Assembly: GCA_905250115.1 (NCBI GenBank)
Contig: CAJNOI010000055.1
Location: forward strand, 1 to 64,000
Length of the DNA stretch: 64,000 nt
Source: Adineta steineri
Taxonomy: Eukaryota > Rotifera > Eurotatoria > Adinetida > Adinetidae
Direction: 5' to 3'
Positions 33,582 to 42,913 of the stretch are shown here, piece by piece. The first letter of the stretch is position 1. Every line of letters starts with the position of its first letter. The translations under genes and the position numbers were made by a program. The notes beneath the pieces were generated by a model. The model was not told the DNA's origin. It did not search any database and saw only the letters and a list, made by a program, of their open reading frames with translations.

Positions 33582-34376
33582 ATGAAAAGTGCTCTAATTT
33601 CTGAAGATAAGCGTGCTATCGAGCTATGTATTGGTAAAACAATTTTTAATGTCTAAAACTGATCATGTCTTTGCTACTTATCGTGAAATGAATCGATCTA
33701 AAGTAGTTTTCAAAAATTATGAAATAATATATATATAATTGTCCTTGTTAAGGAATTAGAAGAATAAGAATTTCCTTTTCTTTAATTGAATAGATATTAC
33801 TGGTGATACTAGTATTCAAAAAGCAGTTGAACAATTAGAACAAAGATTGCATGGAAACGATCTAAATTGTTTAATTAATAATGTAGGCATGACAACAGAA
33901 TTAAGATTTTCGAATATTTATGAAAAAGATATGATGGAAACATATCGACAAAATGTTATTGGACCATAGAATGTTACTAAAGTATATTTCACTCTGGTTT
34001 TTTCTCGCTAAGATATTTTTCTTTTACATATTTTTACCTCTTCTTGAAAAATCTGCATTACATTTAAAACAATCATCTGTAATTAATATTTCCTCGATAA
34101 TGTCTTCACTTGAACTAGCAAAAAATCTTCCATATTATTATTATGATTATCAGTGTAGTAAGGTTAGTTTAGGATTTTTAACTTTATTATTTGTATTTTC
34201 ATTTATTTCTTTTTAAAATTGCATTAAATATGTTAACAATATTTATGGAACCATGCAAGTATTACGTTAACATGTTTTTGACCATTTTAACCCCTTTTCT
34301 AGATAACGCAATCTTCACCATACTTTTTCGTCACATAATTCACAAGTTTAGAAATGAAAAATCAATTAGCTCATAG
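33582..34376 (+). pseudogene. Decayed tandem copy of the short-chain dehydrogenase
   Basis: Same gene order and introns as the SDR just upstream but badly damaged. MKSALIS at 33582 loses the TGANRGIG motif. DHVFATYREMNRSK, DITGDTSIQKAVEQLEQR and LNCLINNVGMTTELRF survive. NVIGP is followed by TAG (33967-33969) where the intact gene has Trp. Then come FLPLLEKSALHLKQSSVINI, a DYQCSK active-site piece, and a degenerate ALNMLTIFMEP end. It has several stops and frame changes and no coherent protein. Confidence 0.8.
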
Positions 34377-34590
34377 ATATACTGATTTTCACATTACAAG
34401 TTCATGGCTAATCATACGATCAATTAATAAGCATTTACGTGGTAAAGATAGTTCTTACATGGAGAATACCAAGAGATAAATGAGCACAATTAAGGTAATT
34501 CGAGGAACAGGAAACTAGCATTGACAATATTGGAGATCGATTCTCATTTTTTAGTTCTTATCAATAGAACGGAAAAAATTAACAAAAAGC

Positions 34591-34621
34591 TCACCCCACA
34601 TCGACTAACACCCACCCTCAA
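34591..34621. repeat. TG-rich element, right (C-rich) arm only
   Basis: TCACCCCACATCG followed by ACACCCACCCTCA, directly abutting the first copy of the 115-bp repeat. No left arm is seen. Confidence 0.6.
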
Positions 34622-34738
34622 GATGATCGTATACGATAGTTTACTGCTATCGTTATGTTTGTCCTGAGCGGTAAATACAATCGTAGACGTCTCAAAACGA
34701 TGCATTTCAGACACGAAACGAGAAGAGAACGGTAATAA
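34622..34738. repeat. 115-bp dispersed repeat, copy 1
   Basis: Starts at AGATGATCG after the C-rich arm and ends at AGAGAACGGTAATA. It shares with copies 2 and 3 the core GGTAAATACAAT (or a one-base variant), GCATTTCAGACAC, and a final GAGAACGGTA or GAAACGGTA. Confidence 0.8.
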
Positions 34739-34739
34739 T

Positions 34740-35190
34740 AGGATGTGATGTTTCAGATAGTCTGAATGATCGACCTGGGTGCAATTGGAAAAACATTTAT
34801 TTTCCTAACTTTTAATCGCAACTGATGAACTGATACATAGTTAATCTCTTCGTGAACGTGTTATGAAAGGTTGCGAAGAATTGGACATTGACTCAATATC
34901 ACATGATATTCCATTAATTACTCATTCTCCATATACTATCCAAGAATGGATAGACTTTAATGATTCAACATTTACTTACATTATATGCAGATATAAAAAT
35001 GATATACGTCTAAGACAAATTGAACAACAAAAGAAAAACAAGATGTTATCCAATCAGAATCATGAATAACTATTGAACCAGTTGATTCTAAACGGAATTT
35101 GAACGAAATAAATGAACAACAAAAATTCAATTTAATGAAAAAAATTTTAAAATTGATGAATTATAACTATTGATTAAGAACATTATTTTA
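34740..35190 (+). pseudogene. Unknown gene family, broken copy A
   Basis: Readable pieces: DVSDSLNDRPGCNWKNIYF, CEELDIDSISHDIP, TIQEWIDFNDS, RYKNDIRLRQIEQQ, then in another frame QFNEKNFKIDEL, stop, LLIK. Several stops and frame changes. Family unknown; the end reads like a coiled coil. Confidence 0.6.
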
Positions 35191-35389
35191 TGCAAAAGAC
35201 AAGCGATCATTGACGATTACATTGATAAAGATAAAACAAAAATCGATATCTAGAATTATTTCTCATTTTATAATCGGTATCTGTGTACAATGTGCCAAAG
35301 AAAAAAAAAGAATTCAAAACACGTATGTTTATTGCTCGCTTTTAGACTGTGTGTATGTGTACATATATCTTTGCGCCCTGAATATTTCC

Positions 35390-36330
35390 TTTTTACATTT
35401 TGCACTAATAGAATGTAACGTTTCGGATAGTCTGAACGATCGATCTGGGTACAGTTGGAAAAATATTTATTTTGTTAAACCGTTCAGCACAATTCCCGAA
35501 ATGTTAAACAGTGAATCTCCTCATGAACGTGGTATGAGAGTATGTCAAGAAATTGGCATTAACTCAGTATTACTCGATGTACCATCAACAACATCAATTG
35601 TTCAATCTTTATGCATTATTTATCAATGGATAGATCTTAATCGTTCAAAACGGCTTGTATTATATTCAGATACAAAAAAGATATACGTCAAAGACAGATC
35701 GAACAACAAAAACTTCAATTTGATGAATAGAATTTCAAAATAGATGAATTGTAACTCTTGATTAAAAAAATTAATGCTAAAACTGCAAAACAAGATACTG
35801 AAATAGGATCCTTAAAATCAAACGTTCATTCGCAATTTATTGCAGTTAAACTACTAGCTAATTTGAACAAAAGAACATTGATCGAAAAATGTCGTTTATA
35901 TTTGGTAAAAAAATATCATGATTTATTTCACAATCAAACTGATATTGTCGTTACAGATGCCATAAAATACCGTGATGAAACAGTATGATTAATTCGAACT
36001 ATTCATATTTTTTTGATCTCTTTGTTCTATTGTTTCTTATAACAGCTGCTTACTGTATATATAGTGTTTTTTTCCTTGTTTTTTATATATTTCTGAAGAT
36101 GATAATAATTCTTATCGAAAGCTCGAATAAAGTTTGATTTTTTGTTTAAAACCTATTATATTTTTTTGTAATAGTTCTATATTCGATTATTTTTAGATTA
36201 TTTCCAACTGCTTGACCTACTAATTATTTAAAAACTCCGTGATGCTTATCAATATATGCCTAGATTTATGAATGGATTATACCAAGGACAAGATGCATTT
36301 GATTACATGTAGCAAAGAACGAGAATGTGT
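35390..36330 (+). pseudogene. Unknown gene family, broken copy B (most complete)
   Basis: Begins with NVSDSLNDRSGYSWKNIYFV, then ESPHERGMRVCQEIGINSVL, LDVPSTTSIVQSL, YQWIDLNRS. After a frame change, IEQQKLQFDE, stop, NFKIDEL, stop, LLIKKINAKTAKQDTEIGSL, then FIAVKLLANLNKRTLIEKCR and KYHDLFHNQTDIVV to a stop at 35986. A further exon-like piece at about 36230-36311 reads KLRDAYQYMPRFMNGLYQGQ followed by DAFDYM. The heptad-like middle suggests a coiled coil. The family is not recognised. Confidence 0.6.
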
Positions 36331-36461
36331 ACAACAGGCACGTGGCAATAAAGGATCCTATTATCAAACTATCAGTGACACATTTTATACCAACCGAAGT
36401 GATGGACATCCTTTTGAATGACACCCTCCTTTTGTCTATTCTACTAATACGTGATCTTTTG

Positions 36462-36520
36462 CGGTATGGGTGTATGTGCTATTTCTATCTCATACTCGCA
36501 TCCACGCCCACACCCTCAAG
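36462..36520. repeat. TG-rich fold-back element 3
   Basis: Left arm GTATGGGTGTATGTG (36464-36478) and right arm ATCCACGCCCACACCCTCAA (about 36500-36519), ending in the recurrent CCCTCAAGATG. Confidence 0.7.
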
Positions 36521-36522
36521 AT

Positions 36523-36646
36523 GATTTTCAAACATAATCTTTTTCGGTTTTTTTATCTTATTTTAGAACTCGTCTTTTCCTAGCAACTGTGCTGAAGAAG
36601 GTGATAAACAAGTAAGAAAAACTCAAAATCCATACCCACACCCCAG
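36523..36646. repeat. 125-bp exon-like block, copy 1, with C-rich tail
   Basis: Begins GATTTTCAAA, passes a T-rich stretch ending TTTTAG, then AACTCGTCTTTTCCTAGCAA and CTGAAGAAGGTGATAAACAA with GTAAGA, and ends in the C-rich arm CCATACCCACACCCC. The core could be an exon (NSS-PSNCAEEGDKQ between AG and GT). Homologous to 38460-38590. Confidence 0.7.
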
Positions 36647-37166
36647 CATTTTTCACTTAATTTTTTTTCCTCATCAAATTATGTGTTTAAAATGATAAAG
36701 ATCTTTGTGATGATTATTTTAGAAGCCTGTCGACTATTTATTAAGGGAGCGTGTGGTGAGTACGGATACTATAGTGACCTAGCACACATACGCACATCCT
36801 CTCCAAATTAAACAAAAGAGAAAATAATATATTCTTTTTTTTTGTTTTTAGATGTACTACTAAAAATTCTAGATTTCTGTAATTGAAATAAGATATATAT
36901 CATGAGTGATCGCGATAAAAACGCTCCTGAGAAATGAAACAGAAAATATGTCAAGTGAAAGATTGCTGCAAATTCTGATAACGTAACTAATCTTCAAAAT
37001 CAATTGAAGAATATTCAGTCAGATTTTAAATCAGATATGATCCCTATATTGTTTATTATTATCACCCAAGTCAAATATAACGGTTCATGAACGGTGAATA
37101 ACGACTACCGTTACAACGACCGTTGATGATACATCGGAAAATGGCTAAATAATGTGATAAACGCCG

Positions 37167-37281
37167 TCGTATATCATAGTTTACTACTATCGTAATGTCT
37201 GTCCTCGGCGGTAAATACAATGTTAAACGTCTGAAAACGGTGCATTTCAGACACTAAACGAGGAGGAAACGGTACTATTTA
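37167..37281. repeat. 115-bp dispersed repeat, copy 2
   Basis: CGTATATCATAGTTTACTAC to GAGGAAACGGTACTATTTA. Aligns end to end with copies 1 and 3 with scattered substitutions. No C-rich arm in front; broken gene copy C begins at its end. Confidence 0.8.
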
Positions 37282-37912
37282 CTCAATACTACTTGATGTA
37301 CTATCAATAGTATCAGTTATCAATTCATCAAGTACTATCAAACAATGGATAGATCTTAATGGTTCAGAATCCCCATACATTGTGATCAGATTCAAAGATG
37401 ATATACGTCTATGACAAATTGAACAATAAAGGGAAAAACATGATATTAATTAATCAGCATCACCAATTATTATGGAACCAATTGATTCTGCGTCGAATTT
37501 AAAAGAAATAAATGAACAACACAAACTTCAATTTAATGAAAAAAATTTTCAAATTAACGAATTATAACTGTTAATTAAAACCATTATGGGTGGGGTGTGA
37601 GTGTGGGTATCATATATGGATTCTGAACCCACACCTACCCCACCCTTGTTGTGTCAACTTAATATATTTATTCTTACTCTTTATTATTATTATTATTATT
37701 ATTACTCGTCAATAAAAAATTACGTTTCGGAGCTGTTCAAACGATTTATACCATTTGCATCTATTTTCCACGACGCATTTATTCATGAAGCCAGTCAAAA
37801 AAGCATTGCCGAATCTGTCCTATGCAGCAATTCTACACAAAAACATATATGGGTCAACATGTTAAAGACAGTATTCAACGAAGAACCAATATTAGAAGAC
37901 GATGTTAACTAA
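37260..37912 (+). pseudogene. Unknown gene family, broken copy C
   Basis: Starts immediately inside the end of 115-bp repeat copy 2. Pieces: YSILLDVLSIVSVINSSSTI, KQWIDLNGSES, RFKDDIRL, stop, QIEQ, LQFNEKNFQINEL, stop, LLIKTI, then a fold-back element, then SELFKRFIPFASIFHDAFIH and QKHIWVNMLKTVFNEEP ending at 37912. The TAA after the NEL motif is at the same place as in copies A and B. Confidence 0.6.
37587..37647. repeat. TG-rich fold-back element 4
   Basis: Left arm TGGGTGGGGTGTGAGTGTGG (37587-37606) and right arm ACCCACACCTACCCCACCC (37627-37645) with a short loop. A strong hairpin. Confidence 0.8.
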
Positions 37913-38186
37913 ATAGCTTCTCAAGATGAATATGTTAAAAACATTATTTGTTTTTATTTAAACTATGTTTTTTTCGATATGATATTTGTTTTTTGTAATA
38001 AAAACTTGATATATTTGATTTCTTTTTTTTAATTTAAAAACAAACATTATTTAATAATTGTTCTTAGCTATCGAAAGATCATTCCATTAAAGTCGAACGG
38101 ATCATATTATATATAGTCAACGATTTTGATCAGCTCGTATCAAACTTGAGAATGTGTCTAATGATAGTGTACATAACGTATATACA

Positions 38187-38248
38187 GTGTTGGGTGTGGG
38201 TGCTGATTTTATCTCACACTTGCACGCACACCCACACCCTTAAGATGT
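38187..38248. repeat. TG-rich fold-back element 5
   Basis: Left arm GTGTTGGGTGTGGGTG (38187-38202) and right arm GCACGCACACCCACACCCTT (38222-38241) followed by AAGATG. The loop is ATTTTATCTCACACTT-like. Confidence 0.8.
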
Positions 38249-38459
38249 CTGTTGTAGAGGGAGAGGTATATTGTTTTTATATACGATTCTGTTTCGTTCC
38301 ATTACTACCACTCTTGCATGCACTTATTCACAATAATTTATACAATTGAAAAATAAGTTTTCATGGAAACTAATCAAAAGGTTTCCGAACAAGCCAAAAC
38401 GTATTTTGATTGATGACCGAGAAAATCTATTCTTTCTAGAACGTATACTATCATTGAAT

Positions 38460-38590
38460 GATTTTCAAAACACTATATTTTCCGTTTCTTTTATCTCATT
38501 TTAGAACTCGTCTCTTTCAAGCAATTGTACTGAAGAAGGTGGTAAACAAGTAAAAAAAAGCTCAAGATTCATACCCACGCCCGCCCTCAA
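38460..38590. repeat. 125-bp exon-like block, copy 2, with C-rich tail
   Basis: Homologue of 36523-36646: GATTTTCAAA, T-rich stretch, TCATTTTAG, AACTCGTCTCTTTCAAGCAA, CTGAAGAAGGTGGTAAACAA with GTAAAA, then CATACCCACGCCCGCCCTCA. Directly followed by 115-bp repeat copy 3. Confidence 0.7.
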
Positions 38591-38593
38591 GAT

Positions 38594-38710
38594 GGTTATA
38601 TACAATAATTTGCTGTTATCGTCATGTTCGTCCTGGGCGGTAAACACAATGGTAAACGTCTGAAAACTGTACATTTCAGACACTAAACGAGAAGAGAACG
38701 GTACTATATG
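38594..38710. repeat. 115-bp dispersed repeat, copy 3
   Basis: TTATATACAATAATTTGCTG to GAGAACGGTACTATATG, with the same internal order as copies 1 and 2. Preceded, like copy 1, by a C-rich arm ending CCCTCAAGATGG. Confidence 0.8.
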
Positions 38711-39549
38711 TTGAAATTAAAAAAATACTCTGCATTCATTCATTCATACACCCGTCAAGATTTATGTAAGTCATTAGGTTGAAATATTAATAGTAATAAT
38801 GAACACAAGAAGAAGAGAGCATCTTTCGACGAAATTTAACTGGAGAAATCTATTATTATTTATTAGTTTTTCTATTCATATATTTTCAATAAAGGAACTT
38901 AAATAAGTAACGACATCAATTTAACGAAAACAAAATGACCATTAAGAATGAGAGACAAAAAACTATTAGAAAATATTTGTCTTATTATCCTTATTTGATT
39001 TGTTTTATAAAATTCAAAAAGATATTAGAAATAAAATTCAATAAAATGTCTAAATCTACGTGCTTCTTACATAATTTCAATGTTATATAGTTGTAAATGT
39101 AAAGAAAAACAATATAAAATTATGACTCATAATTTCTAGTTGAATTAGTATAATATGCTAGATATATATATGATCTTCTTTGCATGAAATGTTTTTATGT
39201 CAACTCTAACTTAGAGAATCAAGGTTAAAAGAAAATCTTGATTAAAATATTTATTTTGAGGGTGTGGCTGTCTACTCTTTCTATTAACTTCCACGTCCAA
39301 ACCCTCAGGTTGTTTTTAAGAGGAATAACTAATGGTATTGACAATAGAAATGATTAGTTTGCTTTTGAATAGAGACATCAGATCTAATTATTATTTGTTG
39401 TAGTTCTATGCACGATGACTATCTAAAATAATATTGATTTTGAAATGCTGTAAAAGAATGAAAAAAAACAAGATGACAAACTGTGGAGCTGATTCAAAAA
39501 CTTTATTGCTGCAAATAAATGAGTAATTAAAAGAAAAGAAAAGAACACA
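38711..39549. other. Intergenic region with fold-back element 6
   Basis: 840 bp AT-rich, no gene. Fold-back element at 39255-39310. Confidence 0.5.
39255..39310. repeat. TG-rich fold-back element 6
   Basis: Left arm TTTGAGGGTGTGGCTG (39255-39270) and right arm TTCCACGTCCAAACCCTCAG (39289-39308). Confidence 0.7.
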
Positions 39550-40032
39550 CTAGTTGAAATGTTGTAATAAGCCATTGCTAAGTACACCGATGAAACCTAC
39601 CATAAACAATATCATGACGTTCATATTGTGTTTGTTAGCGTCAGCACTTCGGACGCTGTTTGCATTGCATTGTGGAATCAAATTATTGGTAATAGTGATG
39701 GTGGTACTATCAGAACCAAGCGTAAGTGATAATAACTGGCCGATCAATCCCAACGAACTCGTGAAACCAGCTGGAGAGGGAATCATGATCGAGAACGTAG
39801 ATAGACCAAAACAAAGGCCACTCAAGCCTGTTGTCATCGACAGTGTAGATGAACTAGCTGGGGCCACTACTAATTGTCCGCTAAAACAGCAACAGTAAGC
39901 TGTATTGCATGAGGGAGTGATGTTAAATGTACCAATCCAAGTTTGCGACTCGATTCCTGTTAGAAGAGTCATCAGAACAAGTGAGTGCATCGAATGCATC
40001 AACATAACTTTGTTCGATCTTAAAATGAACAA
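39550..40032 (-). CDS. Small secreted or GPI-anchored protein, unknown
   Basis: Single exon, 160 residues, family not recognised. The N-terminus is hydrophobic (HSLVLMTLLTGIESQ), consistent with a signal peptide if translation starts at one of the Met at positions 1, 10, 12 or 15. The mature part has WIGTFNITPSCNTAYCCCFS with a Cys cluster, then a Ser/Thr/Leu/Gly-rich domain (GLSGLCFGLSTFSIMIP, LGSDSTTITITNNL, IPQCNA). The C-terminus is hydrophobic (MNVMILFMVGFIGVLSNGLL) after a short polar stretch with Ser-Ala, the shape of a GPI-anchor signal. Bdelloid or rotifer-restricted families look like this; that is inference. An opposing 114-codon frame is its shadow. Confidence 0.6.
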   Translation of the reverse strand: MFILRSNKVMLMHSMHSLVLMTLLTGIESQTWIGTFNITPSCNTAYCCCFSGQLVVAPASSSTLSMTTGLSGLCFGLSTFSIMIPSPAGFTSSLGLIGQLLSLTLGSDSTTITITNNLIPQCNANSVRSADANKHNMNVMILFMVGFIGVLSNGLLQHFN

Positions 40033-40534
40033 AAAATGGTTTTAATGTTGAACGTAACGTTCGATATAATTACGTTTCTCATAATTAAAACTCTCATCTG
40101 TGAAGAAATTGAATATATTCTTCATTCTCTGACTACAGAAAAAGATAGAAAGGGAAATATATTGTCGGAAAAGGTCATACTAATTCATTCTATTTACCAT
40201 CTGCTCTATGACAATTGTATAAGAGAAACATAATATGTCGAAGGATATTGAGACATGCTATTAAAAGAGAAAAAGACAAAATGATTCAGTGCTTACTTTT
40301 CAAACAAAAGGAAGGATATGTTTTCAAAGCCAATCATAGAGGTACAAAGTGCATGTTTGGAATCAATTACTATTGTAACCTTTGCAATATTTGTAGTCAT
40401 CTATTGATGACTGATGTGAGATGAATCATTGTTTGACATGAATGAAAGACACTTAAATCATGCTTATCATTAAAAAATTCAAGAATATTTATTATCACAT
40501 CAACAATTTATAATAAGAAAAAAAGGATAATTAA
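40033..40534. other. Intergenic region, no gene seen
   Basis: 500 bp. Two overlapping plus-strand frames of 65 and 69 codons have no recognisable features. Confidence 0.4.
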
Positions 40535-41908
40535 TTATTTTTTTTGTGAGAAAGGATTTATATTTCGTGACCATTTTATAATCAATGAATGTTTATCATC
40601 TTCAATGAGACTTAAAAATTGTTCTAAAACTGATTTAGAACGATTGAAAATCACTTGTTTTTCATCATTAGTAATCATTTCTTGATCTTCATCCAATGAT
40701 TTAAGAACAGTTTCATAGATTGAATGAAGTTGCTGAATATCTTCATTGAATTCTTTCATAGATTTATATTGTTTAGGGCAAGGTAAAACACGTCGTTTTA
40801 TTGTTCCTGAATAAAATTTTGCTAATTCATCATATACTTCCAATACTTTTTTATATACAATTGATACGTTCGTTCTTATCTGTGATTGTCTAAATAATTC
40901 GTCTGATATTGTTTGAATGAGATCATTAAAATAACACTTTTCTTTCCATTCATTTGGTATATTATCAATTCCACAAAAAGCTCCAGCTAACATTCCATAA
41001 ATCGCTCCAACAGTATCAGCATCATTACCTAAATTAACTGCTTTTAATGCACCTTCTTCAAATGAATTTGTATGATAAAATGCCCATAATGCTGCTTCCA
41101 TTGTTTCAATAACAAATCCTGATGCTTTAATTTCTGGTGGATTAAGTTGTTTATATGAACCATTTATTACTTTGAAAACATCTGCATCAAGTGGATTGTT
41201 TATCCAATAATCATTTGGTAAACCATTTGGAACAAATAATTGGTCAGTATTTAATAAATCATCTTTTGAAAATCCTTGTAAAGCACCAATAATTAATACT
41301 GTATAGATTCGACAACTATCTAAACAAAGTAATGAAGCATGTGTTGTTTTTGATGAATTCATTGCTTCAATTACAGCATGAGAAGGATCTTGATAATAAA
41401 GTAATGGAATTGGTGCCAGTCGCATCAATGAACCATTTCCTGATGCTTTATTACTTGTATTTCCATAATAAGCAGTTTCTGATTGATCAGAATTTGAAAT
41501 AAATTTATTTAAAGCAATTCGTACAGTAATTCCAATATCAAAACATTCACCATTTGATGATAAATAACCATTTGCATACCAACGTCGATATAAATTCATT
41601 TGTTTAATTGATGAATGAATATTATTCAAATTATCTAATAAAGCAATAGATAAACATAATGCCATTGATCCATCATCTGTAAATTGTCCAGGTTTTAATT
41701 GAAATTTTCCACCACCTCGTAATGATTTTACGGGATCAAATGAACCAGAAGTTTGACATTCGACTGCAGTTCCTAATGAATCACATAATAATAATCCAAA
41801 TAAAGAACCAGATATACGATCTGATAAACTAATTTTATTCATAATAAAACGACTATATATATTTTGTTGTTTTCTTCTTATTACGAGAAGAAAAAAAGCA
41901 AAATGCAT
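40535..41908 (-). CDS. ADP-ribosylglycohydrolase (DraG-type) family protein
   Basis: Predicted hydrolase that removes ADP-ribose or related groups, with a di-metal site. Single exon, 457 codons. The likely start is Met-23 at 41842 (MNKISLSDRISGSLFGLLLC), where family homology begins. Metal-site signatures: GQFTDDGSMALCLSIALLD near the N-terminus and LGNDADTVGAIYGMLAGAFCG near residue 300. Between them are GSLMRLAPIPLLYY and THASLLCLDSCRIY, all typical of DraG/ARH folds. A C-terminal extension of about 110 residues (VSIVYKKVLEVYDELAKFY onward, helical) is not part of the family core. An intron-less gene among intron-rich neighbours and a bacterial-type family make horizontal acquisition plausible but unproven. 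Confidence 0.88.
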   Translation of the reverse strand: MHFAFFLLVIRRKQQNIYSRFIMNKISLSDRISGSLFGLLLCDSLGTAVECQTSGSFDPVKSLRGGGKFQLKPGQFTDDGSMALCLSIALLDNLNNIHSSIKQMNLYRRWYANGYLSSNGECFDIGITVRIALNKFISNSDQSETAYYGNTSNKASGNGSLMRLAPIPLLYYQDPSHAVIEAMNSSKTTHASLLCLDSCRIYTVLIIGALQGFSKDDLLNTDQLFVPNGLPNDYWINNPLDADVFKVINGSYKQLNPPEIKASGFVIETMEAALWAFYHTNSFEEGALKAVNLGNDADTVGAIYGMLAGAFCGIDNIPNEWKEKCYFNDLIQTISDELFRQSQIRTNVSIVYKKVLEVYDELAKFYSGTIKRRVLPCPKQYKSMKEFNEDIQQLHSIYETVLKSLDEDQEMITNDEKQVIFNRSKSVLEQFLSLIEDDKHSLIIKWSRNINPFSQKK

Positions 41909-42913
41909 ATTTTTTTCTTTCCATTCTTCTCATGAATCGTGCGATAAGATTTCTGTTTGACTGAAACATGGTCATAACATTCTCGCACGTTGACTCATCG
42001 TTCTGTCAGTCGTACGCATGAGTCATTACTCTTTTTGAATGTCAGGTTTTACGGTGAAAATTAAGCAAATTGTTCTTATGAAGTCGTGAATCTTTCTTGA
42101 GGGTGTGGGTGTGGGTGTGGGTGTCTCTTCTTCTTTATCATCTGCATCTTCACCCACACCCTCACATATATGATCATAAATATTATGAAATAAGTAGTTT
42201 TTGTATAAATAAATGTATGATTTCTGAATTTTTATATTTATTCGAATAACTATTTCAAAATAGATTTTTTGGCATAAATAAGCAGATACGCTTTAGAATT
42301 ACAATATATTTTTGTAAATCTGTAATGCGTTCGTAGTAATCATCACTAACATAATACCATTACTTGCTTACATCGTGAAGTATACAAGCTTTATAATGAT
42401 CTGAAGTAAGAGAATCTGTGTGTATGGATACAGTAATAAGATCGTAAAGATCTTCGAATTTTTATTGTTTGGTTCGATAAAAATTGAAATTGGTAAGAGA
42501 ATAATCGATGATAGTCATCACTTTTCGATGTGTTCCATCGAATGGAAATGTCTGAGTTGAATAATAATAAGTACAGAAAAGATACTTTAAAAGGATCAAT
42601 CGATTTATGTAATTATATGGATTGTAAACGTGGAAGTAAAAGTCGAGATTTGTATACATTAAGGTTATTATTACCATCATTAAGAAAATTAAATGCAATT
42701 ACATAAGATCTTATTTTAAATGAAATACAAAAAAATATCGAATCTCCATTATTTTTTCAAGAGTTTATCTCAATGAACATTCTATTGAACAGTAATCTTT
42801 AGCTATCTGTTTTTTTCTTTTTCTTTTATTTGTTTGTTTGTAATGGTGAAAGTTCATGTTGTGTGTATGCATGTGTTTTTATTTACAACTCAAATGTCTT
42901 TCTTAATTATAAT
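41909..42913. other. Intergenic region with fold-back element and a possible coding remnant
   Basis: 1 kb. It holds the strongest fold-back element (42097-42166). A plus-strand remnant at about 42570-42705 reads LKGSIDLCNYMDCKRGSKSR and DLYTLRLLLPSLRKLNAIT before a stop. It has no start or partner exon and was not identified. Confidence 0.4.
42097..42166. repeat. TG-rich fold-back element 7 (longest left arm)
   Basis: Left arm begins CTTGAGGGTGTGGGTGTGGG and runs on as TGTGGGTG to about 42124, more than three TGTGGG units. Right arm is CACCCACACCCTCA (42151-42164). Loop TCTCTTCTTCTTTATCATC. Confidence 0.85.

Larger units (their letters stand above)
34377..38710. other. Degenerate repeat zone with broken copies of an unknown gene family
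   Basis: A 4.3-kb mosaic: three broken copies of one gene family (34740-35190, 35390-36330, 37260-37912), three copies of a 115-bp repeat, two copies of a 125-bp exon-like block and several TG-rich fold-back arms. No intact gene is supported. The individual parts are listed separately. Confidence 0.7.

Noticed and set aside
35210-35743. 177-codon frame as an intact gene
   Set aside because: It mixes unrelated sequence with part of broken copy B and ends in a frameshifted reading of the DIR-RQIEQQ motif.
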